This document shows positions 34,901 through 46,250 of a stretch of DNA of 64,000 nt, piece after piece. Under the pieces are notes generated by a model, which ran no database searches, was not told where the DNA came from, and was given only the letters and a program-made list of their open reading frames with translations. A program made the position numbers and the translations under genes. Position 1 is the first letter of the stretch. Each line of letters opens with the position of its first letter. Location: positions 7,886,001 to 7,950,000 of the forward strand of contig NC_133024.1 of the NCBI RefSeq assembly GCF_048771995.1, read 5' to 3'. The DNA is from Taeniopygia guttata. Taxonomy: Eukaryota > Chordata > Aves > Passeriformes > Estrildidae.

Positions 34901-37900
34901 CATAATCAGGAAAGTAGCACAGATCCAAAGGTTTAACAAAGATGAGTTTGGAGAAGAGGGGAGGGGATTGGCTTTGTCAGCTTCTTGTTATTTGCAGATG
35001 CTCAAAACCAGATTTTAAGAACAGTTCATTCTAGTTGAAGAGAATAATGACACAATAATTTTCAGCCTACAGGTAATCACTTTAAATGGCCATGAGGAGA
35101 ATGCTGTGGTAGCTTTCCTTCTCAGCATAAAGCTTGTGAGCTCCTAGTGTTGCTCAGATACATTTTTCAGTCCATTGTCAACAAGATACGTGTTTCCCTG
35201 AGAGAATGTCAGATCTTTAAAAGTGGCTTCAATATGAAATATAAAAAAGGGGAGAGATTATCAACGTAGCTGGAAGTAATTGAACCTTGTAGTAATGTAA
35301 GTAACTTCAAGACGAAGTTTGTCTCAAAGAATTACCCTGTACCATCTCAGAGCATCTCAGACATCAGGGAGGATTCACCTCACCTGGTGTCACATATCAG
35401 TGCAGATATCTGAAGTCCCCTGGGTACTGAATGGAAAGAAACCAGCACATTTCCACTGACCCTCCATAGGTGTTTGCCTAGAATGAGAAAAAGTCTCATG
35501 CTCTCTCTTGACTGTCAAAGGAAGCTTAGAGGTCCTGCTCACATCTTGCATTTTATGAAACAGGTGCCTTTCAGACTATGTTTCTCTAAACACAGAAAAA
35601 TCAAATGCCAAAGGTAGCAACTGGATTATTTCCTTCCATTAAGTCAAGCAGAAGCTGCAAAACAGACTTAGTTAGTCTCACGAGACCCTCGAGAAGCCTA
35701 GAAAGAGTTCTGCAAGTTTATTCTTTTCCCTTCCTCTACTGTATTGCAGCAGAGGAACTCAGTTTAAGAAAAAGGCAGAATCACCCAAGTACCCTTTCAA
35801 TTAAGTCATTGCCCATGGTGGTGGGATGCTGCATTCTGGAGCTTGTGTTGAGAAGCTTCTCAGATTATATCAACCCTGGCGGTCCTAAAATCTCTAAGAA
35901 GAACAGTTGTCTGGGGACAACTGGAAAAACCCTTCCTCACTAAATGACAAATCAACAGCCCCCTAGGACATAGCCTTAGATACAGTCAGGACATTACTCT
36001 AGGAGGAAATAAGTCTCCAACTAATTTTGCCAGTTTAGGAACTACATTCAAAGGACTGCTCAGGTATGACAGAGCTAGTGCATGTCAGGAGCATGGGGGA
36101 AAAATGCCATCTGGAAGGCAGGAGATCCAAAAAGATCACTTTCATATGACAATTTTGATTTGTGGGTTGAGATGCCAAAACAAGCAGATTCAGACACTTG
36201 TGCATTTGCATTGCATTTTGATGACTCTACAACAGAGCTTGTCAATATTTTTTTTTTTTTCTTTTTGAGCTGAGGTCTGCTGGTGCTTTAACTGAGATCT
36301 GTTCAGTAAGAATCTCGAGCTTTTTAGCCTCAAAGCAGGAAACTGGCACACTCTAGGTGCTCTCCGAGAGTTTTCGGAAATGACAGATCTTCTATTGTGG
36401 CCTGAGAGACACAAAAGGACTTGGATCTTGGATCTGTCTTTAAAACATCCCCGTCTTCAATAAAAACTGTGAAGGATGCATTTGATGGATGGACAGTGAG
36501 TCAAACAGAGGTATCTCAAACCTGAGGACAAGGAGAAAAGTGAGGTTTTGCCAAAGGGTTACACAGTTATTAGTAATTAGATGAAATTATAATGTTACAG
36601 AAAATATGAGAAAAGCCTAAAGAGGAGAAATTATGGGTTCTTGAAGTAATTTTAGAGGGAAAACAGTCACTGCTGGGTTAATAATTTGCAAGATTTTTAT
36701 ACAGCAATATATTCAGTGCTTCAGCACAACAGTGGTCTTGTAGGACATCCTGCAGGACATCCTTTCCACGTAGGAGCACAATGGTTTGCTCAAAGGGCTT
36801 TTACTACCAGAGAGCCAAAGCTACTGAGGATGGAAAACATCAAGTTGCCAGACTTGCCCATCTCCATGCAGACAAGTGAAACCATGCAGTGGGTGTGTGA
36901 GCACACACTTCCCTGTGCCTTTGGACCCATTTCTGCAAATCCAGAACTAACAGGCTCCTGGCCTGCCAGCAAGGTCAGGATTTAGGCACAGTGAAGTAGA
37001 GATATTTCTAGGCTAACAGGTTCCAGGAGTAGAAGAATGACCTGCCTTTATTGCCACAGACCTGCTGCTAAGCTGAAGTAGCAGCAGCCATAATGTGGGA
37101 TGACAATACTCCCTTCTATGAGCAGTTGTGATTTCACAAACCCTCTCTTCTCAAAAAGTGTTAAATGGGCAGAAAATCTGGGTCTCCACCAGGGCTCTCC
37201 TCAGCACATGGCTCCATCACTCACTTTTCCTTCATTCCTTTTCCTTGGGTGAAGCAACCCTACCCCAGCCTACCCTGAGCTCCCCATATGCAAAATTTCT
37301 ATCAGCATTTTCTGTGCTCTGAGGAAGTCATGTTCATCCTTTGCAAAAACAGTCAGAGAATCTTACTGCATTTTTCAGCAACAATGATATGGGTGGAGGC
37401 AGGGTGGAAATAGAAATATTTTTAAAAGGGGGTAAAATCTGCTGATAGTCCGAGAGGGGGAATTGGAAGTCTGGCCACACACCATTCACTCATACCTCAA
37501 ATAACCAAATATTTGACCCAATTTTCTGTTCTCTTTGCAAAGATGGGCACTAAAAGGATTCTTGATTATCAAACAAACATGAGCACCAAAATACCACTGC
37601 TGCATTTACAAAAGGGGCTCCAGTAAGTCTACTTATATGTGCCTGGAGTCTTTCAGAACAGCCAGTAGAGTTAAAAATTAAATGAAATCTAAAATATGGC
37701 TTTTTTATTGTTTGTTTCTTTATGCCATATAATAAATGCCTAAAATACTTTTTAAAGACAGTGTTCAAGGGTGCCTGGAACCAAAACTTTGGCTTAATCT
37801 CTTTATGGAGACAGCAGGAAACCACAAACTTTAAATCCACACTGAACTTTCCCAAAGATAAAGCATTCAGACTGATGATTTTGATACAGATCCATGTGTA

Positions 37901-39877
37901 ATCATAAGGTCAATGTTAGATTTTGGTGTGTGTGGTTTTTTTATTATATTTTTGTGAGTGACAGAAAACACAAATAACACTTGCCATATACTGAATTCAT
38001 TTTATTGCATCTCAGTCACTATTGACTATTATCAGATGCCCATTTTTTTTGTTTGATGTTAAGAAAATTGTGTTCCTCTATTCATTTCTGGGTGTGAGTG
38101 CATCAGAAAAAAACAAGAAAGGAGTTGTGTCTATCCCAAATTCTAAAGTTCCTGTAGATTTTCCTAGCTTTTACATGAGCAAGGGTATGAGTGGTGAGAA
38201 GTTATAAATCAGAAGAATGGCTTAGGTGAATACAAATGCTCATCTGAGGCCATAAAGAAAATCAGAGCGTTAAAATATGACTTTGATTCAAGTCTGTTTT
38301 GTGTTGCACCCTGTGCTGAATGGTAAATGGAAACGGAAATGAATGTTTTGAATATATGCATCCTTTCCTCTAATTATAGAAAACTTTATCTTAAATCTGA
38401 GTGTTAATGGCATTTTTAAAGGATTTTACTATTTATCTATATGTCTGATCCTGCACGATGCTAGATTCCATTACAACACAATTGTTTATCATAGGAGTGC
38501 AGGAAAAGGCATCACCTTTATGGAATTGAAGCCTGAAGGCATGGGGAGCCTATTTTTAAATCTTCTAGTCCATAGAAATATGTCAGTAACATCCAGTCTG
38601 AACAATGTGAGATAAGCTGAAACCTGGCTGACCTACATTGGAAGAAGAAGATCCAAAAGTTGACTCACTGGACAGAGAAAGATGCAAAAGCTGAACCATT
38701 CCCAGAGAAAAAACAGTGATTAGTGCATGATAAACACACCTGAACATAATATTCATTTCAAAAGGGTGCAAAACCAAAGGAAAGACATTTAATATCAAAG
38801 AGGCCAAAGAAGATTCAACAGAGCCTCAGTAAAACAAGATACATTTGGCTAAGGGGGAACATCAAGCAGGACCACAGAGGCTTTTGGTTTACTGGGTCTC
38901 TTGGGTCATTTACCTTTTCATGGATTTGAGCTAGGCAATTTTAGTGCTGTCTTCAAAAAGGAGGGGGATGAAGGGTAATTAAAAAGAGTTCTATTAGAAC
39001 CATCTCAGACAACTAGGAATCTCTTTTTAAAAGGAAGTTTCTTTTCAAGAAAAACCTCTTTTTTCATGCTAAATGGGAACAGCAGTGTTGTTCAGAGTGC
39101 TAAATTTCCTCCCAGGAATATTTCAAGAGAATAACAGTGATACACATCCTGTAAAACATCAATTGCACATATGGATGCGTTTGAGGAATCCTTGAATTAC
39201 ATCTTTGACACAACCAAAATAAAGATGAGCATAAGCGCTATAGTTTCTTTAAAAACTGTAATATATCATGACTTGTTTATTTTAAAAAAGGGACAACTAC
39301 AGGATTACACAAAAATACCTATTTCTTGTACCCCTAGAAAGTCAAATCCACATGCCTTATCCACAAACTGTTTCTGATCTCTTACAAATGAGCATCCTTA
39401 TATATGTAAATCATATGACTATGTCTTTATAATACCCCAGTGTTAAATTTAATAGTTCTGGAAGACATTTGAGATCATGGTTTGCATTATTACCCTTTCT
39501 CTCTTTTTCTGTCCTTCTTCCAGGATGAAAAACCAAAATATTACTTGAGATTTTTGGTTGTTTATACATAAAATGCAAACCACTGCACAACTGAAGACAG
39601 TGTCTCCTCTTGCCATTTTGACCTTCTGGTTTGTATTTGTGTCCAGTTGATATTTGTGAGAATTTCTTACAAACACAGGATGAGTCAGTGGGCAGGGAAA
39701 CTTCTTGTTTCATTTCGCGGTCAGTTTTCCAGAGAGTTAAAATGTGCAGAAATGTGAAGCCATGGCAATTTAAGAGCAGAGTGTGGAAGAAGACTCCTTA
39801 GGGCCCAAAGTCAGCCAAAGGCACCCAGAGAAATGAAAAACAAACAGAAAACCCCAAACCAAACCCAAAAGATACTA
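28973..39877. other. Eleven kilobases without recognisable genes or elements
   Basis: AT-rich, stop-rich DNA with only short chance frames; the largest are at 32158-32520, 35605-35943 and 36686-36985, and none has a family signature. It contains a hairpin at 32948-32978 and short poly-T/TG runs (32877-32888, 36249-36260). Any conserved enhancers here would need alignment to detect. Confidence 0.5.
32948..32978. repeat. Inverted repeat, 13-bp perfect arms
   Basis: TAATCAACAATCA at 32948-32960 and TGATTGTTGATTA at 32966-32978 are exact reverse complements around the loop ACCAG. The arms also contain homeodomain/FOX-like words (ATCAACAATC), so this could be a paired binding site as well as a hairpin. 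Confidence 0.9.
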
Positions 39878-40110
39878 GAATGATGGAATCATGGTGTTGG
39901 TTGGCGGGACCTGTAGAGGTCGTTTAGTCCCAATCCCTGCTCCAAGCAGGATTATTGCCAGCACTAGATCAGGTCAACCATGGCTTTGTTTGGCTCTGAG
40001 AATGGAGATTTCACAGGGTTCCAGTGTAACCTGTTCCATGGCAGCACCACCCTTTCAGCAAGGAGGATTTTCCTAATGCCCATTTTGATCCTTACAAGCT
40101 GGAATTTTTA
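39878..40110 (-). mobile_element. CR1 LINE 3' fragment
   Basis: Reversed CR1 words occur on the plus strand: AATGATGGAATCATGGTGTT, GGGACCTGTAGAGGTCGTTT, AGTCCCAATCCCTGCTCCAA, then GATCAGGTCAACCATGGC, CAGGGTTCCAGTGTAACCTG and AGGAGGATTTTCCTAATGCC. This matches the minus orientation of a 5'-truncated, diverged CR1. Confidence 0.8.
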
Positions 40111-40795
40111 TTTTTCTGCTTCTTTTTTCATATTCTGCCACTACCAAAAACTGTTTAATTTTTTTCACTTTTGTAATGGCCTTTAAAAACACCAGTGACT
40201 GCTATTAACCACTGCTAAGCCTTCTTCTCTGCCACCCTGGAGAAGTGTGGTTCTGTCATCCTCCATTTGTATGTCAGGTGTTCCTGTAGTAGCAAAGCTA
40301 CCTCACAAACCCTGGATCATTGTCTCCACTGGCAGGTGAAGAAGACGCATGGCCAAGTAAGAGTTTTCCAGCAATACTGACCTTTTAAAATGTTTGGAAA
40401 CCAATATACGTTGCCAAAGATCTGAGCAGAACAATTGAGGTCTAACTTCAGACAACCCTGTAGACTAACAACATGTATTAAGCTTAGAGAGTGAGTTGCT
40501 AAAACCACATTAGACCAGGAAGGGAAAATCACATGTTTGGACACATATGTTTGGACAATATACTGATTATGAGAGTCTCATGTGCCATACATAAATATTG
40601 CACATGAGAATGCCTCTCTTAATTTTTTCTTGCAATACTGACATGCTTTCACATATAAAATGCTATGCAAAATATTTTCTTGCATTTTTTCACCACTATC
40701 AAAAGATTCTTATAATTTTTTTTCAGGTCATTCTACTTTGCACACTTGTTTCGGTTTTTGATAAACACAATTTCTGAACACAAGTAGGAAATGTT
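40111..40795. other. Noncoding spacer between CR1 copies
   Basis: AT-rich sequence with no gene or element recognised. Confidence 0.5.
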
Positions 40796-41222
40796 TAGAC
40801 TCATATCTAGGCAATTTCAGGTGGAGAAGACCTACAGTGATCATCTAGTCCACCTTCCAGACAGATTCAGGGTTTACCAAAATTCAAGCATCTTATCAAG
40901 GGCATTGTACAAATGCCTCTTAAACACCAACAGATTTGGAGCATTGACCTCTCTAGAAACCCATTACAGGGTTTGACCACCTTCTCAGTAAACAGAAGTT
41001 TCCTGATGCCCAGTCTAAGGCTCCTCAGGTGCATCTTTGAACTATTCCTGTCCCTGGTTCCTCTGGAGAAGAGCTGAGCACTTCTCCCTCCACTTTCTCT
41101 GGCCAGAAAACCATGACGTTATTCCCTTTTATCCAAACTATAGAAGACAAAGTCCTTAGCTGCTCTTCATGGGACATTTTGTACAGCCCTGCACCAGCTT
41201 TGGTGTCCTCTGGATACATTTT
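40796..41222 (-). mobile_element. CR1 LINE 3' fragment
   Basis: In reversed order on the plus strand: GTGGAGAAGACCTACAGTGA, TCATCTAGTCCACCTTCC, CCTCTTAAACACCAACAG, TTTGACCACCTTCTCAGTAA, AACAGAAGTTTCCTGATGCC, CTATTCCTGTCCCTGGTTCC and TTTGGTGTCCTCTGGATACA. The element is 5'-truncated, and a second CR1 in the same orientation begins at its truncated end. Confidence 0.88.
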
Positions 41223-41955
41223 CAGAATCACGGCATCCCAGATTGGAAAACACCTTAAAGATCATCGGGTCCAACCTTTCTTGGCAAAAGCCAAGATGAT
41301 GCACTCCACTGTCCAGTCAAATGCTAAAATTCTCTTGTGTTGGGGAATCCATTCTGGGAAGACTTTCAATGGCTGATTGGTCATTGTAAAAAATTTCCTC
41401 TTTTGTCTAATCAGAATGATTGGTCATTGTAAAAAATTTCCTCTTTTGTCTAATCAGAATCTCTTCAAGGGTAACTTGCACCATTACTTCGTATCATTTC
41501 CATGCGACTCCTCATAAAAAGGGGATCTCCCTCTTCTTTGCAGACACTTTGAATACAGAAACATGATGATAAGGTCTCCCCTAAGCCTTCTGTTCTCAAG
41601 GCTGAATAAAACCAGTTCTCTCAGCCTTCTCTCATATGGCAGGAAAGGATTTTAACATTCTTCTTGAATTGTGGAGCCCAGAACTGAACACAGCACATGA
41701 GGCGAGGCTGCACCAACACCAAACACAGTGGGATAATCCCTTATTTGACCAGCTGGTTTGATGCCTTCCAGAATGGTACTGTGAGGGAGAGTATTACAAC
41801 CCTAACTAAAATCCAGAAAAGCTCCACTGACTGCCTTCCCTTTATCCATAAGGCAAGTGACCTTATCACAGATGGGTGTCAAATTAGTTAAAATAGGGCT
41901 TTCCCTTTGAGAACCCATGTTGACTATGTCTGATGATTGCATTATTCTTTAAATG
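41223..41955 (-). mobile_element. CR1 LINE fragment, longest in the window
   Basis: The 3' terminus reads CAGAATCACGGCATCCCAGA, followed by TTAAAGATCATCGGGTCCAA. Deeper CR1 words follow: GATAAGGTCTCCCCTAAGCC, CTCTCAGCCTTCTCTCATAT, GGAGCCCAGAACTGAACAC, then GCTCCACTGACTGCCTTCCC, GGCAAGTGACCTTATCACAG and GAACCCATGTTGACTATGTC. About 730 bp of 3'-proximal CR1 in minus orientation, 5'-truncated, with an internal exact 43-bp tandem duplication. No open coding sequence remains. Confidence 0.88.
41375..41460 (-). repeat. Exact 43-bp tandem duplication inside CR1
   Basis: Positions 41375-41417 and 41418-41460 are identical, beginning GATTGGTCATTG and ending TCTAATCAGAAT. No substitution separates the copies, while the host CR1 is clearly diverged from consensus-like words, so the duplication is much younger than the insertion. 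Confidence 0.97.
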
Positions 41956-41996
41956 CTTTACTTTTAAAGAATATATCTTCCTATTTGGTTATTAAA

Positions 41997-42027
41997 ATAT
42001 TATTATTATTGTTATTGTTATTATTAG
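41997..42027. repeat. TTA/TTG trinucleotide microsatellite
   Basis: A run of TAT/ATT triplets interrupted by two TTG units. Short microsatellite. Confidence 0.85.
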
Positions 42028-43948
42028 TAACAGACATAACCCTATGTTATGTAGCAGATTTCTCATTGTGTTGGGTACTGTACAAAGAGAGAATAAAAGG
42101 CTGGTGGTGTTTTGGAACTGGTTTCTTGTGTCACATGCTGTTGTTTCAAATCCCCACTATGAAAACTGACATAACACAAAAAACAAATAAATTTCTTGGA
42201 GAGTTACAAAACTTGAAAGAAGAAGCATTTCTTAGAAATTTGCTTTACATGACCAATATATCGCTGCGAATATTCTTGGAAAATGAACAAAAAGGGCCAT
42301 GAATTTTAAATACATTTAAGGAAATGCACATGAATGCTTTTTTTTCAATTCTGTCCATCTGACTTTATTCAAATCTACAGTATATTATATTGCTTGTGCA
42401 GAGCTACATTCAGAATGGGTATGATTCCATTGAATTTGGTGGAGTTACACCAGGCATTAAAGCAGTCCACCCACTGATTTTAGATTTTGAAAGCAAATCT
42501 GTTCAATTGTAACAGGCTCCACATTATGTCTTTGCTAAAATCAGAGTAATTCTTCCACCTGAGGGCTGCCTTTTTTTTTAATGCACCTTTCTCCTTTCTT
42601 CACTTTTTATTACCACACTGCTCCCTCAACATGATTGCATCTGCATTTTATTAGGATTACTGCTGCTGTTCAAGAAACAGCATATCTCACTGCATCCTGC
42701 TGTGTTTTAATATTTCCTGGTTTATTCCACTTGTATTTCCTTTAATAGATAAGTATATATTTTCACATGCAACAAAATCAAACTGCTTTAGGGAATAAAT
42801 TGATAAATTGGCATCTAGAACACTGCTAAGCATCCTAACTCTGTGCCAGGCTCAGAGGAAATATCAGGACTGCCAGTTACATTGGCTGAAGAGTCTGGCT
42901 GAAGACTACAGCCAGCCAGGAAGAGATTGTCTGTCTGCTGGAAATGATTACTGTCATTATTTAGACTTGAAGTGGTGCTTGCTGCTTCCTCTTCAAATAT
43001 AGGCAAGGTACAAGAAACTCTACCCCAAAAATCATATAATACAGTTTGAAGCAGGCAAGCTATCAGAGAGAGACTGATTTCTAAGGGGAGCAAAGGGAGG
43101 GTGGAGAAGGGAAAGAAATGCTTTAAGTAAGAAAAAAAAAACTGCCAGAGTTCCTCTTGCAAAATACATGTGCAGGTACATGTATGTCTATAAATATACA
43201 CAGACTAATATTTTAAATATTCAACTTCTCTGTCATGTGGAAAAGCACCCTCATCCTTCAGTGGTCCCCTCAGATGTACTTGGTAGCTACTCAGCAGCCC
43301 CTGAAGATACCTGCAGGGGGGTGCCAAGCAGTGACCACTGCAGTCTCAGGGCTCCACACCTGCAAGAGCCTTACTGAAAAGTCTCTACCTAAAGACGGGC
43401 ACAGATTCTGCCCATGAGATGAAACTAAGCTGCATCAGGCAGGGACTGTTATTGCTGTCAGTCAAGTGCTATTGCCAATTCAACATGAAAATATTGTCAA
43501 GTAAATATATGAAACCCTCCCACACACATCCCATGCCTTCCTGTCCCACAGCCTGAAGCCTTGGAGGCAGAAAGAGAAGCCCCAGGGGTATCCTGGAGGA
43601 AAACTGCTAAGATGCTGGAGTGAACTTTGTAATGAGGGTCCTGTAGGATCCATGGCTTTGCTCAGGCTGTGTCCAAAGCCTGCTTGCAGATTTGCAATGC
43701 CAAAGGCTGGAAAATCTGTTCTTGAGGGCATTTTCTGAGCCATCTCTCTTAGACAGTAGCCTGCCATTCCATCCTTCCTCCACCTTTTTTGTCCTTTTTT
43801 CCTGAAATTGTGCACTGTATAAATCCAGGGCTGCAAATTTCTCTCTGGAATATCTTCCTTTATTTAGCTGATAGAGCCAATATGGTGTAACATGGAGTAA
43901 AAAAACCCAAACCCAACCAATTACAGCAAAATAACAAAGCTAACTCTG

Positions 43949-43966
43949 AACAACAACAACAACAAA
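43949..43966. repeat. AAC trinucleotide microsatellite
   Basis: Six tandem AAC-type triplets. Short simple repeat. Confidence 0.85.
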
Positions 43967-45164
43967 TGAAGAGCAGCCAATCAAACCAACAACCCCCACC
44001 TTCCTTTCTGCCCCTGTCTACCTAAGGTGTAACATATTTTAGTCCAAGGAGAAGGAGGTCTGGTCAATGAAAAGAAAGCTTTACAAATTCTGTGGAAAAC
44101 CATTTATTTGATTGGTTGATCTTCTAATTCTTTATGCATTTCAGACATTAAAAAATCCCCAACATATTCAGCCTCCAAACCTCCTGGCCAGAGAGGACCC
44201 AAAGGGTAAAGGAAAAACAAAGAAATAAGGATGTGCAAACAGAATAGGGGAGGACTTGGATGACTGCCCTATAATGAAAACTGATATCACTGTAAGCCAA
44301 TGTAATAATTCATATCAGCTGATAGATCAGCTAACTGCTAATATATTGTGAATACAATAGACAGTCTGCACTCTGTAAAATTAATGTTTTTCTGCATGTA
44401 AGCTGCAACCAAAAGGGCTATTTTCCCCTTTCATTAATCTAGAATAAATAATGGTTATAATATTACATATCTCTTGCCTTATCTCTGACAGTTTCTTTGT
44501 GCTGAAATAGGAAGTTGCTGCGGTATGCAACATAGCTTCTTGGTGTGTTCTGTGTGCAAGACAGAAAGGGAGTCATTCATGCTGGAAAATATCTGGCAGA
44601 ATTTCAGAGTTGCTTCCCTTTTTAATCAGTCTTGAGTTACATTGTGTTCCTGGAATTTTAAGTACAGTTAGATATGTGTTTCTGTTTTCTGTTAGTGAGT
44701 TATTTCTTTTCTTTGCTTCACAGTTTCTAGACGTTCGCTAGTTCACTGTGAGCAAGCCTATGGTGAGATTCGAATGGGAAGTAGGGTAAATTCTAAGTTC
44801 TGGGTTTTGGGGTGTCTGAGATATCCTGTAGGACAGGGAATATGTTGTGATATGTGACCTATGAAGCACCATGCAATATAAAGAGTAGGACCAACATACC
44901 TCTTGGTAGTCCTGACATCACAGGCAGGGTAAGATTGAATATAGTAATTTCTCTTTCTTATATCCATGTGACACTCATGTGGGAGTAGAAGGATGAAAGA
45001 GACTTGTGTTGGGGAATTCATTGGTCATTGAATTCTGCTCCCCACTCTAACTGGCAACTATATCACACAATTCCCTTGGCACCCACCTTACCCAAAACAA
45101 ATTTCTTGTCCTAGCCTTGCTCTGAGCTCTGTGAAGAGCTCAGTGAATGTAACCAAACATCACT

Positions 45165-45202
45165 CATTTGATGCATTTATAGCACATACACTGAATGGAT
45201 AT
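45165..45202 (+). repeat. 38-bp sequence repeated at 48336-48373
   Basis: The segment from CATTTGATGCATTTATAGCA through ACTGAATGGATAT occurs again at 48336-48373 with one mismatch (CATA against CAGA). Such identity over 38 bp between sites 3.2 kb apart suggests a dispersed low-copy element or a segmental copy. Flanks do not match. Confidence 0.9.
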
Positions 45203-45211
45203 CCATTCAGT
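45190..45211. repeat. Perfect 22-bp palindrome
   Basis: The half-site ACTGAATGGAT is followed directly by its reverse complement ATCCATTCAGT with no spacer. The word ACATACACT lies just inside and outside it (45184-45192 and 45212-45220), giving a direct repeat as well. The left half belongs to the 38-bp repeat shared with 48336-48373, but the right half is found only here. Confidence 0.97.
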
Positions 45212-46006
45212 ACATACACTGGCTTTTCACACATTATCAGAGGCTGGGATTTTGTTTGGGAGCTTCTTTGGGGTTTTCACCTTCTGCAGATGCTCAGTGT
45301 CTGGATCACAAATCCAGAGGGAAACTGCTGCTAGGTTGAGGGGGCTGAGAGCTGTAAGGTGTCCACTCCTGTGAGCTGCACCACATGTGCGAGATGCACT
45401 TTGCTTCTGTGTCGCCCTGATTTTTAAGATTTTCTAAAGCCTTCTGAGTTTACATTCTGTTAGAAAACTTTCCCACACAATTTTCTATAAACAACATATT
45501 GTTTTGAATTCCTTCATGGGGGTGGAGAAACTTGATGTACTGGTAGTTTGTCCAATGTCTTTGGAGAGGTGGCACATTCACTCTCCAATCCACTGTCACC
45601 TTTGGAAAAGTATAAATGCTGGAGTAAGAAAATAAACCCTTCTTCTTTACCTTGCAAATAGCAGTGGCTTGTGTTGTGCTTTCATGTGTCCTATAGCGAC
45701 TCTTCTGGGCATGGCTCATGCAGAGGCTGTCTTACTGCTCTCCTGGAGGAAAGCACAATGTCTGTGCAAGGGATTTTTGTAGGGCAAAAAGAGGAAAAAT
45801 CTCTGTGTGGATTACTCCAGAAAAGTGCAGAGGAGGTTTTATGATGCTCCTCTGTGTCCCTGAAAAGACCTGCAAACTTGATTCAGATCTGACTCCGGTG
45901 GAATAATGAAAGAAATTGTCCCCATGTGGTTGCTTCCTTTTGAAAGGCTGACACAGAGGCAGTTCCCAGGAGCTGATGGACTTGAGCTCCTCCTTCCCAT
46001 GTGGGG

Positions 46007-46250
46007 GACGAGGGGAAATGGCTTCAAACTGAGAGTAGGTTTAGATGAGGTATTAAGAAGAAATTCTTCCCTGTGAGGGTGGTGAGGCCCTGGCACAGGT
46101 TGCCCAGAGAATCTGAAGCTATCCCATCCCTGGAAGTGTTCAAGGCCAGGTTGCATGGAGCTCTGAGCAACCCTAGTGGAAGGTGTCCCAGCCCACGGCA
46201 CAGGGGAATTAGATAATCTCTAAGGTCCCTTCCAACTCAGACCATTCCAT
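46007..46250 (+). mobile_element. CR1 LINE 3' end fragment
   Basis: Sense CR1 order: GAGGGGAAATGGCTTCAAAC, TAAGAAGAAATTCTTCCCTG, GAGGGTGGTGAGGCCCTGGC, AGGTTGCCCAGAGAATCTGA, CATCCCTGGAAGTGTTCAAG, GGAAGGTGTCCCAGCCCA, GATAATCTCTAAGGTCCCTT and CCAACTCAGACCATTCCAT. Relatively well preserved compared with other copies here, about 245 bp. Confidence 0.93.

Larger units (their letters stand above)
41956..46006. other. Noncoding stretch
   Basis: No gene recognised. It holds a TTA/TTG microsatellite, an AAC microsatellite, a possible conserved block near 44280-44480 (CATATCAGCTGATAGATCAGC, then TTTCATTAATCTAGAATAAA) and a perfect palindrome at 45190-45211. Minus-strand frames at 42815-43201 and 43480-43836 are unrecognised and probably fortuitous. 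Confidence 0.5.

Noticed and set aside
45839..46201. 120-codon minus-strand frame
   Set aside because: Antisense of the CR1 3' end at 46007-46250.
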